Of a DNA stretch of 30,283 bases, positions 22,982-30,283 are shown one piece after another. Every line of letters starts with the position of its first letter. Within the stretch, counting starts at the first letter, position 1. The notes below the pieces were generated by a model. That model worked only from the letters and a program-made list of their open reading frames with translations. It searched no databases and was not told where the DNA came from. The stretch lies in the NCBI GenBank assembly GCA_023378805.1, contig JAMCSQ010000002.1, forward strand, positions 1-30,283, read 5' to 3'. A program made the translations under genes and the position numbers. The stretch comes from Candidatus Parvarchaeota archaeon. Lineage in GTDB: Archaea > Nanobdellota > Nanobdellia > Parvarchaeales > Parvarchaeaceae.

Positions 22982-23073
22982 AGGGCCCAGGGGGATTTGA
23001 ACCCCCGTCAGATGGTTACTCCCAACTGAGGCATTCGAAGCCATCAGTCCTATCCGGACTAGACTATGGGCCC
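22982..23073 (-). tRNA. tRNA-Arg(UCG) with an 18-nt intron
   Basis: Exon 1 is 23073-23035 and exon 2 is 23016-22982; the intron is 23034-23017. After removal, the acceptor is GGGCCCA/TGGGCCC, the D arm GTCT/GGAC, the anticodon stem GATGG/CCATC with five perfect pairs, the loop CTTCGAA with anticodon TCG, and the T arm GGGGG-TTCAAAT-CCCCC. The intron sits after position 37, the canonical archaeal site. The discriminator base would be U (T), unusual for an arginine tRNA. CCA is not encoded. A T-rich run follows the 3' end. Confidence 0.88.
23017..23034 (-). other. tRNA intron, 18 nt, at position 37/38 of tRNA-Arg(UCG)
   Basis: The intron ATGCCTCAGTTGGGAGTA lies between A37 and A38. A bulge-helix-bulge can be drawn: 4-bp helix CTTC/GGAG flanked by 3-nt bulges GAA and TAA, cut as GA^A and TA^A. 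The inner helix on the intron side is weak (only wobble pairs), so the motif is relaxed. Confidence 0.75.
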
Positions 23074-23094
23074 ACGATATCTTAAGAATTACAG

Positions 23095-23106
23095 GATATT
23101 TATCTT
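23095..23106 (-). promoter_or_regulatory. TATA box for tRNA-Arg
   Basis: On the minus strand the sequence AAGATAAATATC lies about 22-33 nt upstream of the tRNA 5' end (23073). Confidence 0.45.
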
Positions 23107-23148
23107 TTGATGGAGTATAAGATAATATTGCAGCTTTGACAGTTACAC

Positions 23149-23394
23149 CTAAAAACTAAGCAGTACCATCAATAAAACAAGTAGAACTAATGTAAATATC
23201 ATAATCACCCTATGCTTATTGTAAAGATATTTTGATGAAGATAAATAAACCAAACCAACTAAAATAATCAAATAAACTATTCCTAATGCGAACTGCATTT
23301 CTAACCCCAACGAAAGAAACAATTCTAGGTATGTTACAACAAGTATGGACACTGTGAAAACTATAAATAGGCTATATATCTGTATTGTTTTCAT
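23149..23394 (-). CDS. Small three-helix membrane protein, unknown function
   Basis: The 81-residue protein is almost entirely hydrophobic, with three helices near residues 6-26, 34-53 and 63-81 separated by short loops (SLGLEMQ, SSSKYLYNKHR). The basic loop KYLYNKHR would face the cytoplasm. It belongs to no family I recognise. It has its own TATA-like box, centred 27 nt before the ATG, and follows the phosphoesterase gene by 39 nt. Confidence 0.6.
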   Translation of the reverse strand: MKTIQIYSLFIVFTVSILVVTYLELFLSLGLEMQFALGIVYLIILVGLVYLSSSKYLYNKHRVIMIFTLVLLVLLMVLLSF

Positions 23395-23415
23395 AGCGGT
23401 ACAATGAATTAACTA

Positions 23416-23426
23416 CTATTTATAAT
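23416..23426 (-). promoter_or_regulatory. TATA-like box for the small membrane protein gene
   Basis: ATTATAAATAG on the minus strand is centred about 27 nt before the ATG at 23394. Confidence 0.45.
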
Positions 23427-23433
23427 TATAGAT

Positions 23434-24045
23434 TTATATCTCTATTATTTTACCCTTTGGCCCTGCATTTATTATGTTCGTTTTACCTAGTTTGTCCTCC
23501 AATCCAAAAGTCTCATGTATATGTCCGCATATGCAGGCATCTGGCTTTGTTTTTTCTATCATGCTTCTTACAGCCGTGCTCCCCACCTTCATGTTATTGC
23601 CTATATTATCAAGCTTAGTGTTATAAGGCGGAACATGTACTACCATTATCTTCTTCTTTGAGTTTTTTATATAATTATAAGATGACTGTATCTTTTTGTA
23701 AAGCTCGTCTTCTGAAAGCTCATTTGGGCCTATGTTTGCCAATCCGCACCCAAAAAAACCCACATCTCCAATTTTAAAGGAGTAGTTATGTAAATCGTAT
23801 ATTGTATCGGGATAACGTTTCTTAAGCAGAAAAATATCAGCTTCGCTGTCATGATTGCCTGGAATCAATGCAACCTTTTTGTCTGCATCCTTAAACGGCT
23901 TAAGCAAACCTTCGAGTCCATTTCCAAATATTGAAAGGTCACCGGCAAGGATTATTAAATCCGCTTTTTCCTTCTTTGCCTTCTTTGCGAGAGCCTCTGC
24001 AGCCTGTAAATCTCCATGTATATCTGACGCAGCAAGTATTTTCAT
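23434..24045 (-). CDS. Metallophosphoesterase, YfcE/MJ0936-like
   Basis: The 203-residue protein shows all calcineurin-like blocks in order: SDIHGD at 7-12, LAGDLS near 33, PGNHDSE near 62, HVPP near 136, and CGHIHET near 173, ending AGPKGKIIEI. This small archaeal phosphodiesterase type has broad activity on cyclic or bis-nucleotide esters in studied members; the natural substrate here is unknown. It starts 19 nt after the hel308 stop, so it likely shares that transcript. It differs from the larger phosphoesterase at the left edge in size and inserts. Confidence 0.9.
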   Translation of the reverse strand: MKILAASDIHGDLQAAEALAKKAKKEKADLIILAGDLSIFGNGLEGLLKPFKDADKKVALIPGNHDSEADIFLLKKRYPDTIYDLHNYSFKIGDVGFFGCGLANIGPNELSEDELYKKIQSSYNYIKNSKKKIMVVHVPPYNTKLDNIGNNMKVGSTAVRSMIEKTKPDACICGHIHETFGLEDKLGKTNIINAGPKGKIIEI

Positions 24046-24064
24046 AATTTATTCATAACAAATG

Positions 24065-26200
24065 TTAAACAAATACCTTTCTGTCAAGCAATGTATTTTC
24101 ATTTTTATGCAGATATGAGTAAACCTTCTGTGCAGTTCCTCTGCCCAACAGTGAACTTAAGCGTTCTATTCCAACTTCCTTTAATGCTTTTAATGATGTT
24201 ATGTCTGCTGAATAAAGTTTTCTTGCCCTCACCCTTCCTACCTCTGGAACTGACACTAATGGTATCAGCTCTTCCTTTATCCCATTTTTGATCCTTATAC
24301 CCATCTCATTTATCTCTCTTCTTCTTAGCTGCATTACCTTACTGATTTCACTTAATGAATAAACAAGCCATTTTGTGTTCTCAAGTATGTTGTAGAATTC
24401 TCCGGGTAAAAGCCCATACTCCTCTTCCATGTATTTTTCAGTCTTTTCGGAAATCCAGTCCTGCATAACATGTGCCATTTTTATTGCCGATATAAACCTG
24501 TCATAATCTATGATATTTTCATCTGCCGAAAGATCAAGCTCATAACTTTCTTCCTCATATTTCTGAAAGTCCTTTTGATTTACCCGTATATTCCTGAATT
24601 CCTCACTGCAGAATATTACGTGCAGTAAATCCAACTCTTCGACATTTTTCTTCTTCTTTATTCTATCAATAAATTTTATGAACAATGAGCCTGTCAATGG
24701 ATCTATATAAAGTGAGTTTATAAGCTTGCCCATTCGGGTAACTTCAACCTTTCCATTACCTTCTTTTATGAAGTCATTTTCTCCTAAAAATGAAATTGCA
24801 TCATCTATCTTATCGTATACATCTATTCCGCTGAAATGCATAAATGTTTCATCAAAGAAATTAGAAATGCTGCCTTCTTTATCGTATATTCCTAGACAGA
24901 AAAGATTTAAAGTGTACTTCCTTATCGCTATTTCGCTGTTAAATTTAGAAGTTATAGGTTCTAGCTCCCCGCTAAAATACTTTCCTTCTATTATATCTAA
25001 ATCACTATCGTTTCTGGCAACTACTATTGCATTCCCTTCCTTATCATATTTTGGTCTTCCTGCTCTTCCCATCATCTGCTCAACTTCTATTGCAGGAAGA
25101 AGTTCCATTCCGTAATCCCCATACCTCCTTATTGAGTTTATTACTACTGTATTTGCAGGCAGGTTTACCCCCATCGCCAGTGTTGGTGTAGCTACTATAA
25201 ATTTTATAAGTCCTTTTTTGAAATTATCTTCGATAAGCTTCCTCTGTTTGTTTACTAAACCTGCATGATGGAATGCGACTCCGCTCTTTACAATATCACT
25301 AAGCATTTCGCACTGCGCTGTAGGCCTTTCAAGCACATTCAATACTTCTTTTGAAACGGAAAGAAGACTTTTTCTGTCATCATCTGAAAGCTTGTTTCCT
25401 ATTAATGATGCAATAGTCTTCGCATTTGCGACAACTGTTCTTTTGTTCTGAGAAAAAACTAGAGCCTGTTTGTTATTCTTAAAAAGCCAAGAAGTTATAT
25501 TTGAGAGGGGGTCTTCATAGCCATTGTTTATTTTTTCCACGTCCCCGTTTATAAGCTCGCCTTCAAAGTACTTTCTCTTCGAGAGCTTGACAGGTCTGAA
25601 ATCGCTTTTAACAAGCTCGGCCTTCAGCCATTCTGCCATTTCATCTGCATTTCCTATCGTAGCGCTTAACCCTATTATCTGTGCATTTGGAAATAGTAGC
25701 TTGTTTAAGGTTACAAGAAATTCTAGAGTCGGACCTCTTCCAATATCAGATAATAAATGCGCTTCATCATAGACTATACAGCCTATATTACCTATTTTAT
25801 GCAGTGAGTTCCTTATTATACTGTCAAACTTCTCAGTCGATGCAAAGATTACATCGTATTTCTCTATGTTGTAGTCCTTTTCATTGTAATCTCCTATTGA
25901 TAATATGGCTTTTATATCGCTGTTCTCCTTTACGAAATCTTCATACTTTTCCGAGATCAATGCTCTCAATGGTGCAAGATAAATCGATTTTTTGCCGGAA
26001 AAAAAGGAATTTAGTATTGCCATCTCTGCTATCAGTGTTTTACCAGAGGCAGTTGGTGCTGACACTATCATGTTCTTTCCGGTAAAAAGCCCATTTTTTA
26101 CCGCATCAGACTGAGGTGGCATAAGATATTCTATTTTTTCCTTCAGTCTTTCATATATTTTATCTGGAATGTAACTCTTGAGCTCACTTAATTTTTCCAC
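24065..26200 (-). CDS. hel308: Hel308-type superfamily 2 DNA helicase
   Basis: The 711-residue length fits Hel308. RecA domain 1 has Walker A APTASGKT (48-55) and DEAH (145-148), then motif III LSATIGN. RecA domain 2 has VAFHHAGL, ATPTLAMGVNLPA and QMMGRAGRPKYD (motif VI). The winged-helix and ratchet domains follow, and the C-terminal helix-hairpin-helix shows LVSVPEVGRVRARKLY. Archaeal Hel308 unwinds lagging strands at stalled forks, a role in replication restart. It is divergent from the glycosyltransferase gene (73-nt gap) and leads a short operon with the phosphoesterase. Confidence 0.95.
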   Translation of the reverse strand: MEKLSELKSYIPDKIYERLKEKIEYLMPPQSDAVKNGLFTGKNMIVSAPTASGKTLIAEMAILNSFFSGKKSIYLAPLRALISEKYEDFVKENSDIKAILSIGDYNEKDYNIEKYDVIFASTEKFDSIIRNSLHKIGNIGCIVYDEAHLLSDIGRGPTLEFLVTLNKLLFPNAQIIGLSATIGNADEMAEWLKAELVKSDFRPVKLSKRKYFEGELINGDVEKINNGYEDPLSNITSWLFKNNKQALVFSQNKRTVVANAKTIASLIGNKLSDDDRKSLLSVSKEVLNVLERPTAQCEMLSDIVKSGVAFHHAGLVNKQRKLIEDNFKKGLIKFIVATPTLAMGVNLPANTVVINSIRRYGDYGMELLPAIEVEQMMGRAGRPKYDKEGNAIVVARNDSDLDIIEGKYFSGELEPITSKFNSEIAIRKYTLNLFCLGIYDKEGSISNFFDETFMHFSGIDVYDKIDDAISFLGENDFIKEGNGKVEVTRMGKLINSLYIDPLTGSLFIKFIDRIKKKKNVEELDLLHVIFCSEEFRNIRVNQKDFQKYEEESYELDLSADENIIDYDRFISAIKMAHVMQDWISEKTEKYMEEEYGLLPGEFYNILENTKWLVYSLSEISKVMQLRRREINEMGIRIKNGIKEELIPLVSVPEVGRVRARKLYSADITSLKALKEVGIERLSSLLGRGTAQKVYSYLHKNENTLLDRKVFV

Positions 26201-26243
26201 TAATTTAATTGTATTTAAAGAATAAAAAACATATCATTTTATA

Positions 26244-26254
26244 CAATAATAAAC
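26244..26254 (+). promoter_or_regulatory. Weak TATA-like box for the glycosyltransferase gene
   Basis: CAATAATAAAC is centred about 25 nt before the ATG at 26274. It is a poor match to the consensus. Confidence 0.25.
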
Positions 26255-26273
26255 AAAACTGTAGAGATACTAT

Positions 26274-27413
26274 ATGAAAGTTCTTTTCTTAGGATGGGAG
26301 TTTCCTCCGCACTCTGTAGGGGGTTTAGGCACTCATTCGTATAATATTGTAAAAGCACTTTCCGAGGAGGGGGTAATAGTAAATGTAATACTTCCATTCA
26401 AGGAACACGCTGAAATAAAAGGTGTAAATTTCCTTACGTTTAAGAGTGAGCTTTTTGAAAGTATGTACAACATAAGCGCTAAAAAAGGAATAACTGGAGA
26501 TAATGAAAAAAACCTTTACAGGGATGTTTTTAATGAAGTTGAAGAGTACAAAAATAAAGCTGTAGAACTTTCCTCCAAAGTAGAGTTTGATGTTATACAT
26601 GCAAATGACTGGGTAACCGGCAAAGCTGCAATAGAAATAAAAAAAAGAACAGGAAAAAAACTAGTGGCAACAATACACAGCACTGAATATGATAGAACTG
26701 CAGGCAAACCCTGGGAAAGAATAGAAAAGGAAGAGAAAGAACTAATAGACAATGCAGACACCATTGTAACTGTAAGCAGAAGGCTTAAAGAAGAGCTTAT
26801 TTCTTTATACAATGCTAACGGAAAAAAGATAAGTGTTATATATAATGCCATAAACAGAGAAAAATTCAAGGGCATGAAAAGAAACAGTAACAAAGAAGTT
26901 GTACTTTACGTTGGTAGACTGTCTGTACAAAAAGGAATAGATAACCTAATAAAAGCATTTAAGATAGTATCTGGAAAAAACGACAATGCTTTGCTTTATG
27001 TAATAGGAGAAGGACCGGAGCTTTCAAATCTTATAAACCTGTCGATAAACCTTGATCTTTCTGACAAGGTGATATTTCTAGGAAGAGTTCCGGATGGAGA
27101 AATGGAAATGCTTTATTCGATTGCAAATGTATTTGTAATGCCTTCTGTATCCGAACCGTTCGGGATAGTAGCACTGGAAGCGATAGCTTCTAACGTTCCG
27201 ACTATAGTATCCTCTCAATCTGGAGTTTCCGAGGTTATAAGAAACACCCTTACAGTAGATTTTTGGGACACGGAGCAAATGGCGGATTTAATAATTGGAT
27301 TGCTGGATCACAGTGAAGCAAACAAAGAAATTACAAAAAACGCATACAAAGAACTAGATGACATTACCTGGGAAAAGTCGGCAGAGAAATTTATAGAGAT
27401 ATACAATAAGTGA
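26274..27413 (+). CDS. GT-B fold glycosyltransferase, family 4-like
   Basis: The 379-residue protein begins MKVLFLGWEFPPHSVGGLGTH, the glycine-rich acceptor-side loop of GT4/GT5-like enzymes. HANDWVTGKAA and VATIHSTEYDR follow. The C-terminal nucleotide-sugar domain has LYVGRLSVQKGIDNLIKAF, IGEGPELSNL and the EPFGIVALEAIASNVPTI motif (E-x7-E). The N terminus is reminiscent of archaeal glycogen-synthase-like enzymes, but the length fits general GT4 transferases. It is probably involved in cell-surface glycans, glycolipids or storage polysaccharide; the sugar cannot be read. It has no glycan gene neighbours. Confidence 0.88.
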   Translation: MKVLFLGWEFPPHSVGGLGTHSYNIVKALSEEGVIVNVILPFKEHAEIKGVNFLTFKSELFESMYNISAKKGITGDNEKNLYRDVFNEVEEYKNKAVELSSKVEFDVIHANDWVTGKAAIEIKKRTGKKLVATIHSTEYDRTAGKPWERIEKEEKELIDNADTIVTVSRRLKEELISLYNANGKKISVIYNAINREKFKGMKRNSNKEVVLYVGRLSVQKGIDNLIKAFKIVSGKNDNALLYVIGEGPELSNLINLSINLDLSDKVIFLGRVPDGEMEMLYSIANVFVMPSVSEPFGIVALEAIASNVPTIVSSQSGVSEVIRNTLTVDFWDTEQMADLIIGLLDHSEANKEITKNAYKELDDITWEKSAEKFIEIYNK

Positions 27414-27428
27414 AGCATCTAAACAAAC

Positions 27429-27438
27429 TTTATTAATA
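27429..27438 (+). promoter_or_regulatory. TATA box for the MgtC/DUF4010 gene
   Basis: TTTATTAATA is centred about 25 nt before the ATG at 27458, in the gap after the glycosyltransferase gene. Confidence 0.5.
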
Positions 27439-27457
27439 CTTATTTCTTAGAATAATA

Positions 27458-28714
27458 ATGAATATAGATTTAACGTTTGAATATATAGTCCTTTCAATAG
27501 CATTAGGGGCAGTGTTTGGACTTGAAAATGAATATAGAATGCAGAAAGGCGTAAAGATATTCATGGGGTTCAGAACTTCAATATTTATAGCCCTATTGGG
27601 TAATATCTTTGCCATTTTCTATGAGATTTTTAAGTATCTCCCTATACTAATAACCGGATTTGCAGTTATGATTGCTTTTTCAAGCGCGATATACTTTGAA
27701 AAGAATGCAAAGACTAGAAATCCTGGGGCGACTACCTATATTAGCTCAATGATACTTTTTTTATCAGGAATGCTTGTAGGAGTAGGCTACTATGAATATG
27801 CAATAGTTATCGTCATACTTATAACTGCGATAAGCTTCTACAAAAGGGAATTTCTTTATTTTATAACATCAATAAAGAAAAGCGAAATGATTGCAGCGAT
27901 AAACCTGCTAATAATCTCCTTTGTTATACTCCCTTTGCTCCCCAATACATATATGGGGCCTTATGGCTTTTTTAACCCATTCCAGTTCTGGCTGCTCGTA
28001 GTATTAGTAGGGACAGTCTTTTTCATGCAGTATGCCCTCCTTAGAGTATTAAAATCCGGCTTACTTATTTCAACTGTAATAGGAAGTTTAATAACTGGCA
28101 CAACTATAACCTTTGCTCTTGTAAACCTAGGAAACAAGTTCAAAAAACTTGGAAAAGCAGTTGTTTACAATGTTGTAGTTGTGGCAAACATACCTATGGT
28201 TCTTATACAGGCTCTTCTCATAATATATATAGTGACTCTATCCTCAAAAATTATTTATTATATGATACCAGTAACTGCAGTTTCAATGATAAGCCTTTTA
28301 ATGATATATTTAATGGGCAAAGATGAGATAAACAAGAAAGCCGAGAAGCCAAACAATCCATTCCCGCTTGTAAAAACACTGGAATTTGCCGCCATCTTCT
28401 TTGTAGTTATTTCAGTTTCTAGGATAGTTGCAATTGTAGCACCAAATCTACTTATAGTTGACATGTTTCTATCCGCACTTGCAAACATAGTGGGCGCCGC
28501 ATTTGCATTGGGTACGCTTTTCTTAAGCCACCAAATAAGCGCAAGCTACACTGCAATGCTTTTAGGAATATCAGTATTTGCCGCAATAATAGAGAAAGGA
28601 TTTATAGGATTGATATCAAAGGACAAAAGTACAAGAAAAGGAATATTCGGCTATTCCATGATAGTAGGTCTTGCGCTTTTGATAACACTATTTGTACAAT
28701 ACCATGGAATTTAA
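27458..28714 (+). CDS. MgtC/SapB-DUF4010 family membrane protein
   Basis: The 418-residue polytopic protein has about 11-12 hydrophobic helices. The N-terminal MgtC-like part reads ALGAVFGLENEYR...GFRTSIFIALLGN, followed by NPGATTYIS. The C-terminal DUF4010 part begins near IKKSEMIAAINLLIISFVILPLLPN. The NxYGPYGFFNPFQFW-like segment (TYMGPYGFFNPF) is characteristic of the family. Function is unknown; the MgtC homology suggests ion or membrane stress adaptation. The end overlaps the start of lysS by 11-23 nt, depending on the lysS start chosen. Confidence 0.88.
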   Translation: MNIDLTFEYIVLSIALGAVFGLENEYRMQKGVKIFMGFRTSIFIALLGNIFAIFYEIFKYLPILITGFAVMIAFSSAIYFEKNAKTRNPGATTYISSMILFLSGMLVGVGYYEYAIVIVILITAISFYKREFLYFITSIKKSEMIAAINLLIISFVILPLLPNTYMGPYGFFNPFQFWLLVVLVGTVFFMQYALLRVLKSGLLISTVIGSLITGTTITFALVNLGNKFKKLGKAVVYNVVVVANIPMVLIQALLIIYIVTLSSKIIYYMIPVTAVSMISLLMIYLMGKDEINKKAEKPNNPFPLVKTLEFAAIFFVVISVSRIVAIVAPNLLIVDMFLSALANIVGAAFALGTLFLSHQISASYTAMLLGISVFAAIIEKGFIGLISKDKSTRKGIFGYSMIVGLALLITLFVQYHGI

Positions 28715-30134
28715 ATTTGACAGGGAAAGACTAGAAAAGCTCGAAAATCTTAAAAAAAAGGGTATAGAACCTTACGGTAGCAGGTTTTATGCAGAGCTAC
28801 ATTCGATTGATATAAAGGAAAATTTTGAGAGACTTGAAGGAAAGGAAACCAATGTAGCAGGCAGAATAATTGCAAAGAGAGACCATGGAAAGATAAAGTT
28901 CATAGACATACAGGATGAAGAAGGCAGTATACAAATATACTTCTCAGAAAAACACGTTGATGAAGAATCAATAAAAACGGTAGAGGAACTTGACACTGGA
29001 GATGTAATAGGAATAAACGGCTTAATCATAAAAACAAAAACAAATGAAGTATCAGTTGATGCAAAGAAAATAACAATGCTTAGCAAATCACTGTTGCCAA
29101 TGCCATCCAGATGGTACGGACTTGAAGATACCGAAAAAAGGTACAGAAAAAGATACCTGGATTTTATAATAAATAGGGAATCGCTGGAAAAGATAAAAAA
29201 AGGCAGTGTTATGCTTTCTAAGATAAGAGAGATAATGGAGAAAAAGAGATACACTGAGGTTATAGTACCAATATTACAGCCTATACCCGGGGGTGCAAAT
29301 GCAAAACCCTTTATAACACATTACAATTCACTGGACAGAGATTTTTACTTGAAAATAGCATCAGAACTTTACCTTAAACGTCTTCTTGTGGGGGGATTCG
29401 AAAGAGTATTTGATATAAGCAAGAACTTCAGAAATGAAGGCATTGATACTAGGCATAACCCTGAATTCATAATGATGGAAGCCTATCAAGCATACGGTGA
29501 TTTAAGCACAATGCTTGAGCTTACTGAAGAGATAGTAAAGGAATCGATTTATGCAGCTAACAAAACTTATAAGGTTAAATTTGGGAAAAAAATAATAGAC
29601 CTATCAAAATTCCAGATAAAAACGATGGAGGAAATGGTAAAAGAAAGCACTGGAATAACTAATGAAGAAGAAATCATAAAAAGAGGAAAGCAACTTGACA
29701 GTAAAGTAAATTCATACGGAGAAGCTATAAATGCTATATTTGAGGCAAAAATATCTGACAATATAACGGATCCGATATTTGTTACAAGATTTCCAATAGA
29801 GATATCTCCTCTGGCAAAGAAAACTTCTGATGATCCGAGGTTTGTATACAGATTTGAGCTGTACATAGCAGGCATGGAGATAGCAAATGCATTTTCAGAA
29901 TTAAATGATCCAATAGACCAGATAATCAGGTTTGAGGAAGAATCTAAAAGAAAGAACAGGGGGATAGATGAAACGCAGGAATTTGATATGGATTTCGTAG
30001 AAGCCATGAGTTATGGGATGCCTCCTGCGGGCGGCGTTGGCATAGGAATTGATAGACTGCAGATGATAGGCACTGATTCAAAAACTATAAAGGAAGTTAT
30101 ACCCTTTCCGCAGCTTAGAACGCTTGAAGACTAA
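28692..30134 (+). CDS. lysS: Lysine-tRNA ligase, class II
   Basis: The 480-residue enzyme has an N-terminal OB-fold anticodon domain (TNVAGRIIAKRDHGKIKFIDIQDEEG). Class II motif 2 is FDISKNFRNEGIDTRHNPEF and motif 3 is GVGIGIDRLQMIGTD, with the usual IKEVIPFPQLR end. Length is slightly below the bacterial 490-505. Many euryarchaea use the unrelated class I LysRS, so a class II enzyme marks this lineage. The ATG at 28692 overlaps the upstream gene by 23 nt; an in-frame ATG at 28704 is an alternative that overlaps by 11 nt. No ribosome-binding site is visible for either. Confidence 0.95.
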   Translation: MYNTMEFKFDRERLEKLENLKKKGIEPYGSRFYAELHSIDIKENFERLEGKETNVAGRIIAKRDHGKIKFIDIQDEEGSIQIYFSEKHVDEESIKTVEELDTGDVIGINGLIIKTKTNEVSVDAKKITMLSKSLLPMPSRWYGLEDTEKRYRKRYLDFIINRESLEKIKKGSVMLSKIREIMEKKRYTEVIVPILQPIPGGANAKPFITHYNSLDRDFYLKIASELYLKRLLVGGFERVFDISKNFRNEGIDTRHNPEFIMMEAYQAYGDLSTMLELTEEIVKESIYAANKTYKVKFGKKIIDLSKFQIKTMEEMVKESTGITNEEEIIKRGKQLDSKVNSYGEAINAIFEAKISDNITDPIFVTRFPIEISPLAKKTSDDPRFVYRFELYIAGMEIANAFSELNDPIDQIIRFEEESKRKNRGIDETQEFDMDFVEAMSYGMPPAGGVGIGIDRLQMIGTDSKTIKEVIPFPQLRTLED

Positions 30135-30137
30135 TAA

Positions 30138-30157
30138 ATAAAAATTAAAAAAAATTT
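30138..30157 (-). terminator. T-rich terminator of the right-edge zinc-finger gene
   Basis: Downstream of the partial minus-strand gene the minus strand carries T8 (30154-30147) and a further T-rich tract (TTTTTATTTATT). This is the poly-T signal archaeal RNA polymerase stops at. The plus strand is only moderately T-rich, so lysS may use a weaker stop at 30155-30165. Confidence 0.5.
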
Positions 30158-30188
30158 TAATGTTTTGCTATTTAACTAAAAATAGGAA

Positions 30189-30283
30189 TTACTGTGTTCC
30201 TTTTCTCTTGTTATAGCAGTCTCTGCAGTAAACTGGTCTGCCCTCTTGTGGCTGGAAAGGAACTTCCGTCTCTTTCCCACAAT
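30189..30283 (-). CDS. CxxC-x17-CxxC zinc-finger protein, partial (3' end only)
   Basis: Only the last 30 codons are in the window. They read CGKETEVPFQPQEGRPVYCRDC, then YNKRKGTQ and stop. The CRDC pair and the spacing back to the first visible cysteine match a short archaeal and bacterial zinc-finger motif (VPF-P-GRPVYCR-C), whose first CxxC pair would straddle the window edge. The function is not known and may be nucleic-acid binding. It is convergent with lysS, with a 54-nt gap. Confidence 0.7.
   Translation of the reverse strand, partial: CGKETEVPFQPQEGRPVYCRDCYNKRKGTQ

Noticed and set aside
22811..23029. Plus-strand reading frame ending in RAQGDLNPRQ
   Set aside because: It runs antisense through the helical-protein gene and into tRNA-Arg; the ending is the usual antisense-tRNA artefact.
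22982..23073. Type II tRNA (serine-like) without intron
   Set aside because: The 92-nt length would allow a long variable arm, but no anticodon stem forms unless the 18-nt segment is removed; with removal all five pairs form and a bulge-helix-bulge appears.
29567..30007. Long minus-strand frame within lysS
   Set aside because: Shadow of the synthetase frame; low-complexity S/F/I composition typical of antisense AT-rich coding sequence.
1..30283. CRISPR arrays, insertion sequences or prophage
   Set aside because: I saw no regularly spaced direct repeats, inverted terminal repeats, transposase, integrase or phage structural genes on reading both strands.

Overview
The window looks like a compact, AT-rich archaeal chromosome, most likely from a small-genome (DPANN-type) archaeon. 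The archaeal markers seen directly are a PCNA clamp, archaeal EF-1beta, Pth2, aMBF1, archaeal-type PheRS and ValRS, Hel308, archaeal RNase J, archaeal SepF, TtuA/NcsA with a ubiquitin-like carrier, and a tRNA with an intron at position 37/38. Coding density is very high, isoleucine is written mostly ATA and arginine mostly AGA, and the G+C content is roughly one third by eye. A Parvarchaeota-like or related DPANN lineage fits, but the sequence alone does not prove it. I see no transposase, integrase, phage module, CRISPR array or rRNA, and no gene-free stretch longer than about 150 bases.

Layout. 1-2013 (+): a metallophosphoesterase cut by the window edge and a DHH phosphoesterase. 2014-2470 (-): a small zinc-ribbon protein and EF-1beta. 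2522-3198 (+): pth2 and a membrane protein, followed by tRNA-Gly(GCC) on the minus strand. 3308-3745 (+): a PD-(D/E)XK nuclease-like protein. 3746-5269 (-): an exported protein, an OB-fold protein and PCNA, overlapping head to tail. 5313-6192 (+): an Mtq2-like methyltransferase and a small unknown protein. 6194-11785 (-): an HExxH membrane protein, pheS, pheT, aMBF1, tRNA-Leu(UAG) and sepF. 11836-16779 (+): an AK6-like kinase, a divergent enolase, rpsB, a DUF192 protein, an asparagine-synthase-like PP-loop protein and RNase J. 16811-20274 (+): valS, a ubiquitin-like sulfur carrier and ttuA. 20309-22927: an accessory-looking island with a long coiled-coil protein, two winged-helix proteins and an unknown protein. 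22982-23073 (-): tRNA-Arg(UCG) with an 18-nt intron. 23149-26200 (-): hel308, a phosphoesterase and a small membrane protein. 26274-30134 (+): a glycosyltransferase, an MgtC/DUF4010 membrane protein and class II lysS. The right edge holds the end of a zinc-finger gene on the minus strand.

Together the genes are mostly translation (three synthetases, three tRNAs, S2, EF-1beta, Pth2, tRNA thiolation, a likely release-factor methyltransferase), RNA decay, replication and repair (PCNA, Hel308, OB fold, nuclease) and cell division (SepF). Two features of genome organisation stand out. Many first genes have a TATA-like box centred about 24-28 nt before the start codon, which predicts leaderless mRNAs. 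In two divergent gene pairs a single near-symmetric TATA element sits in the exact middle of a 50-51 nt gap. In addition, four convergent gene pairs have stop codons that abut with 0-1 nt between them.
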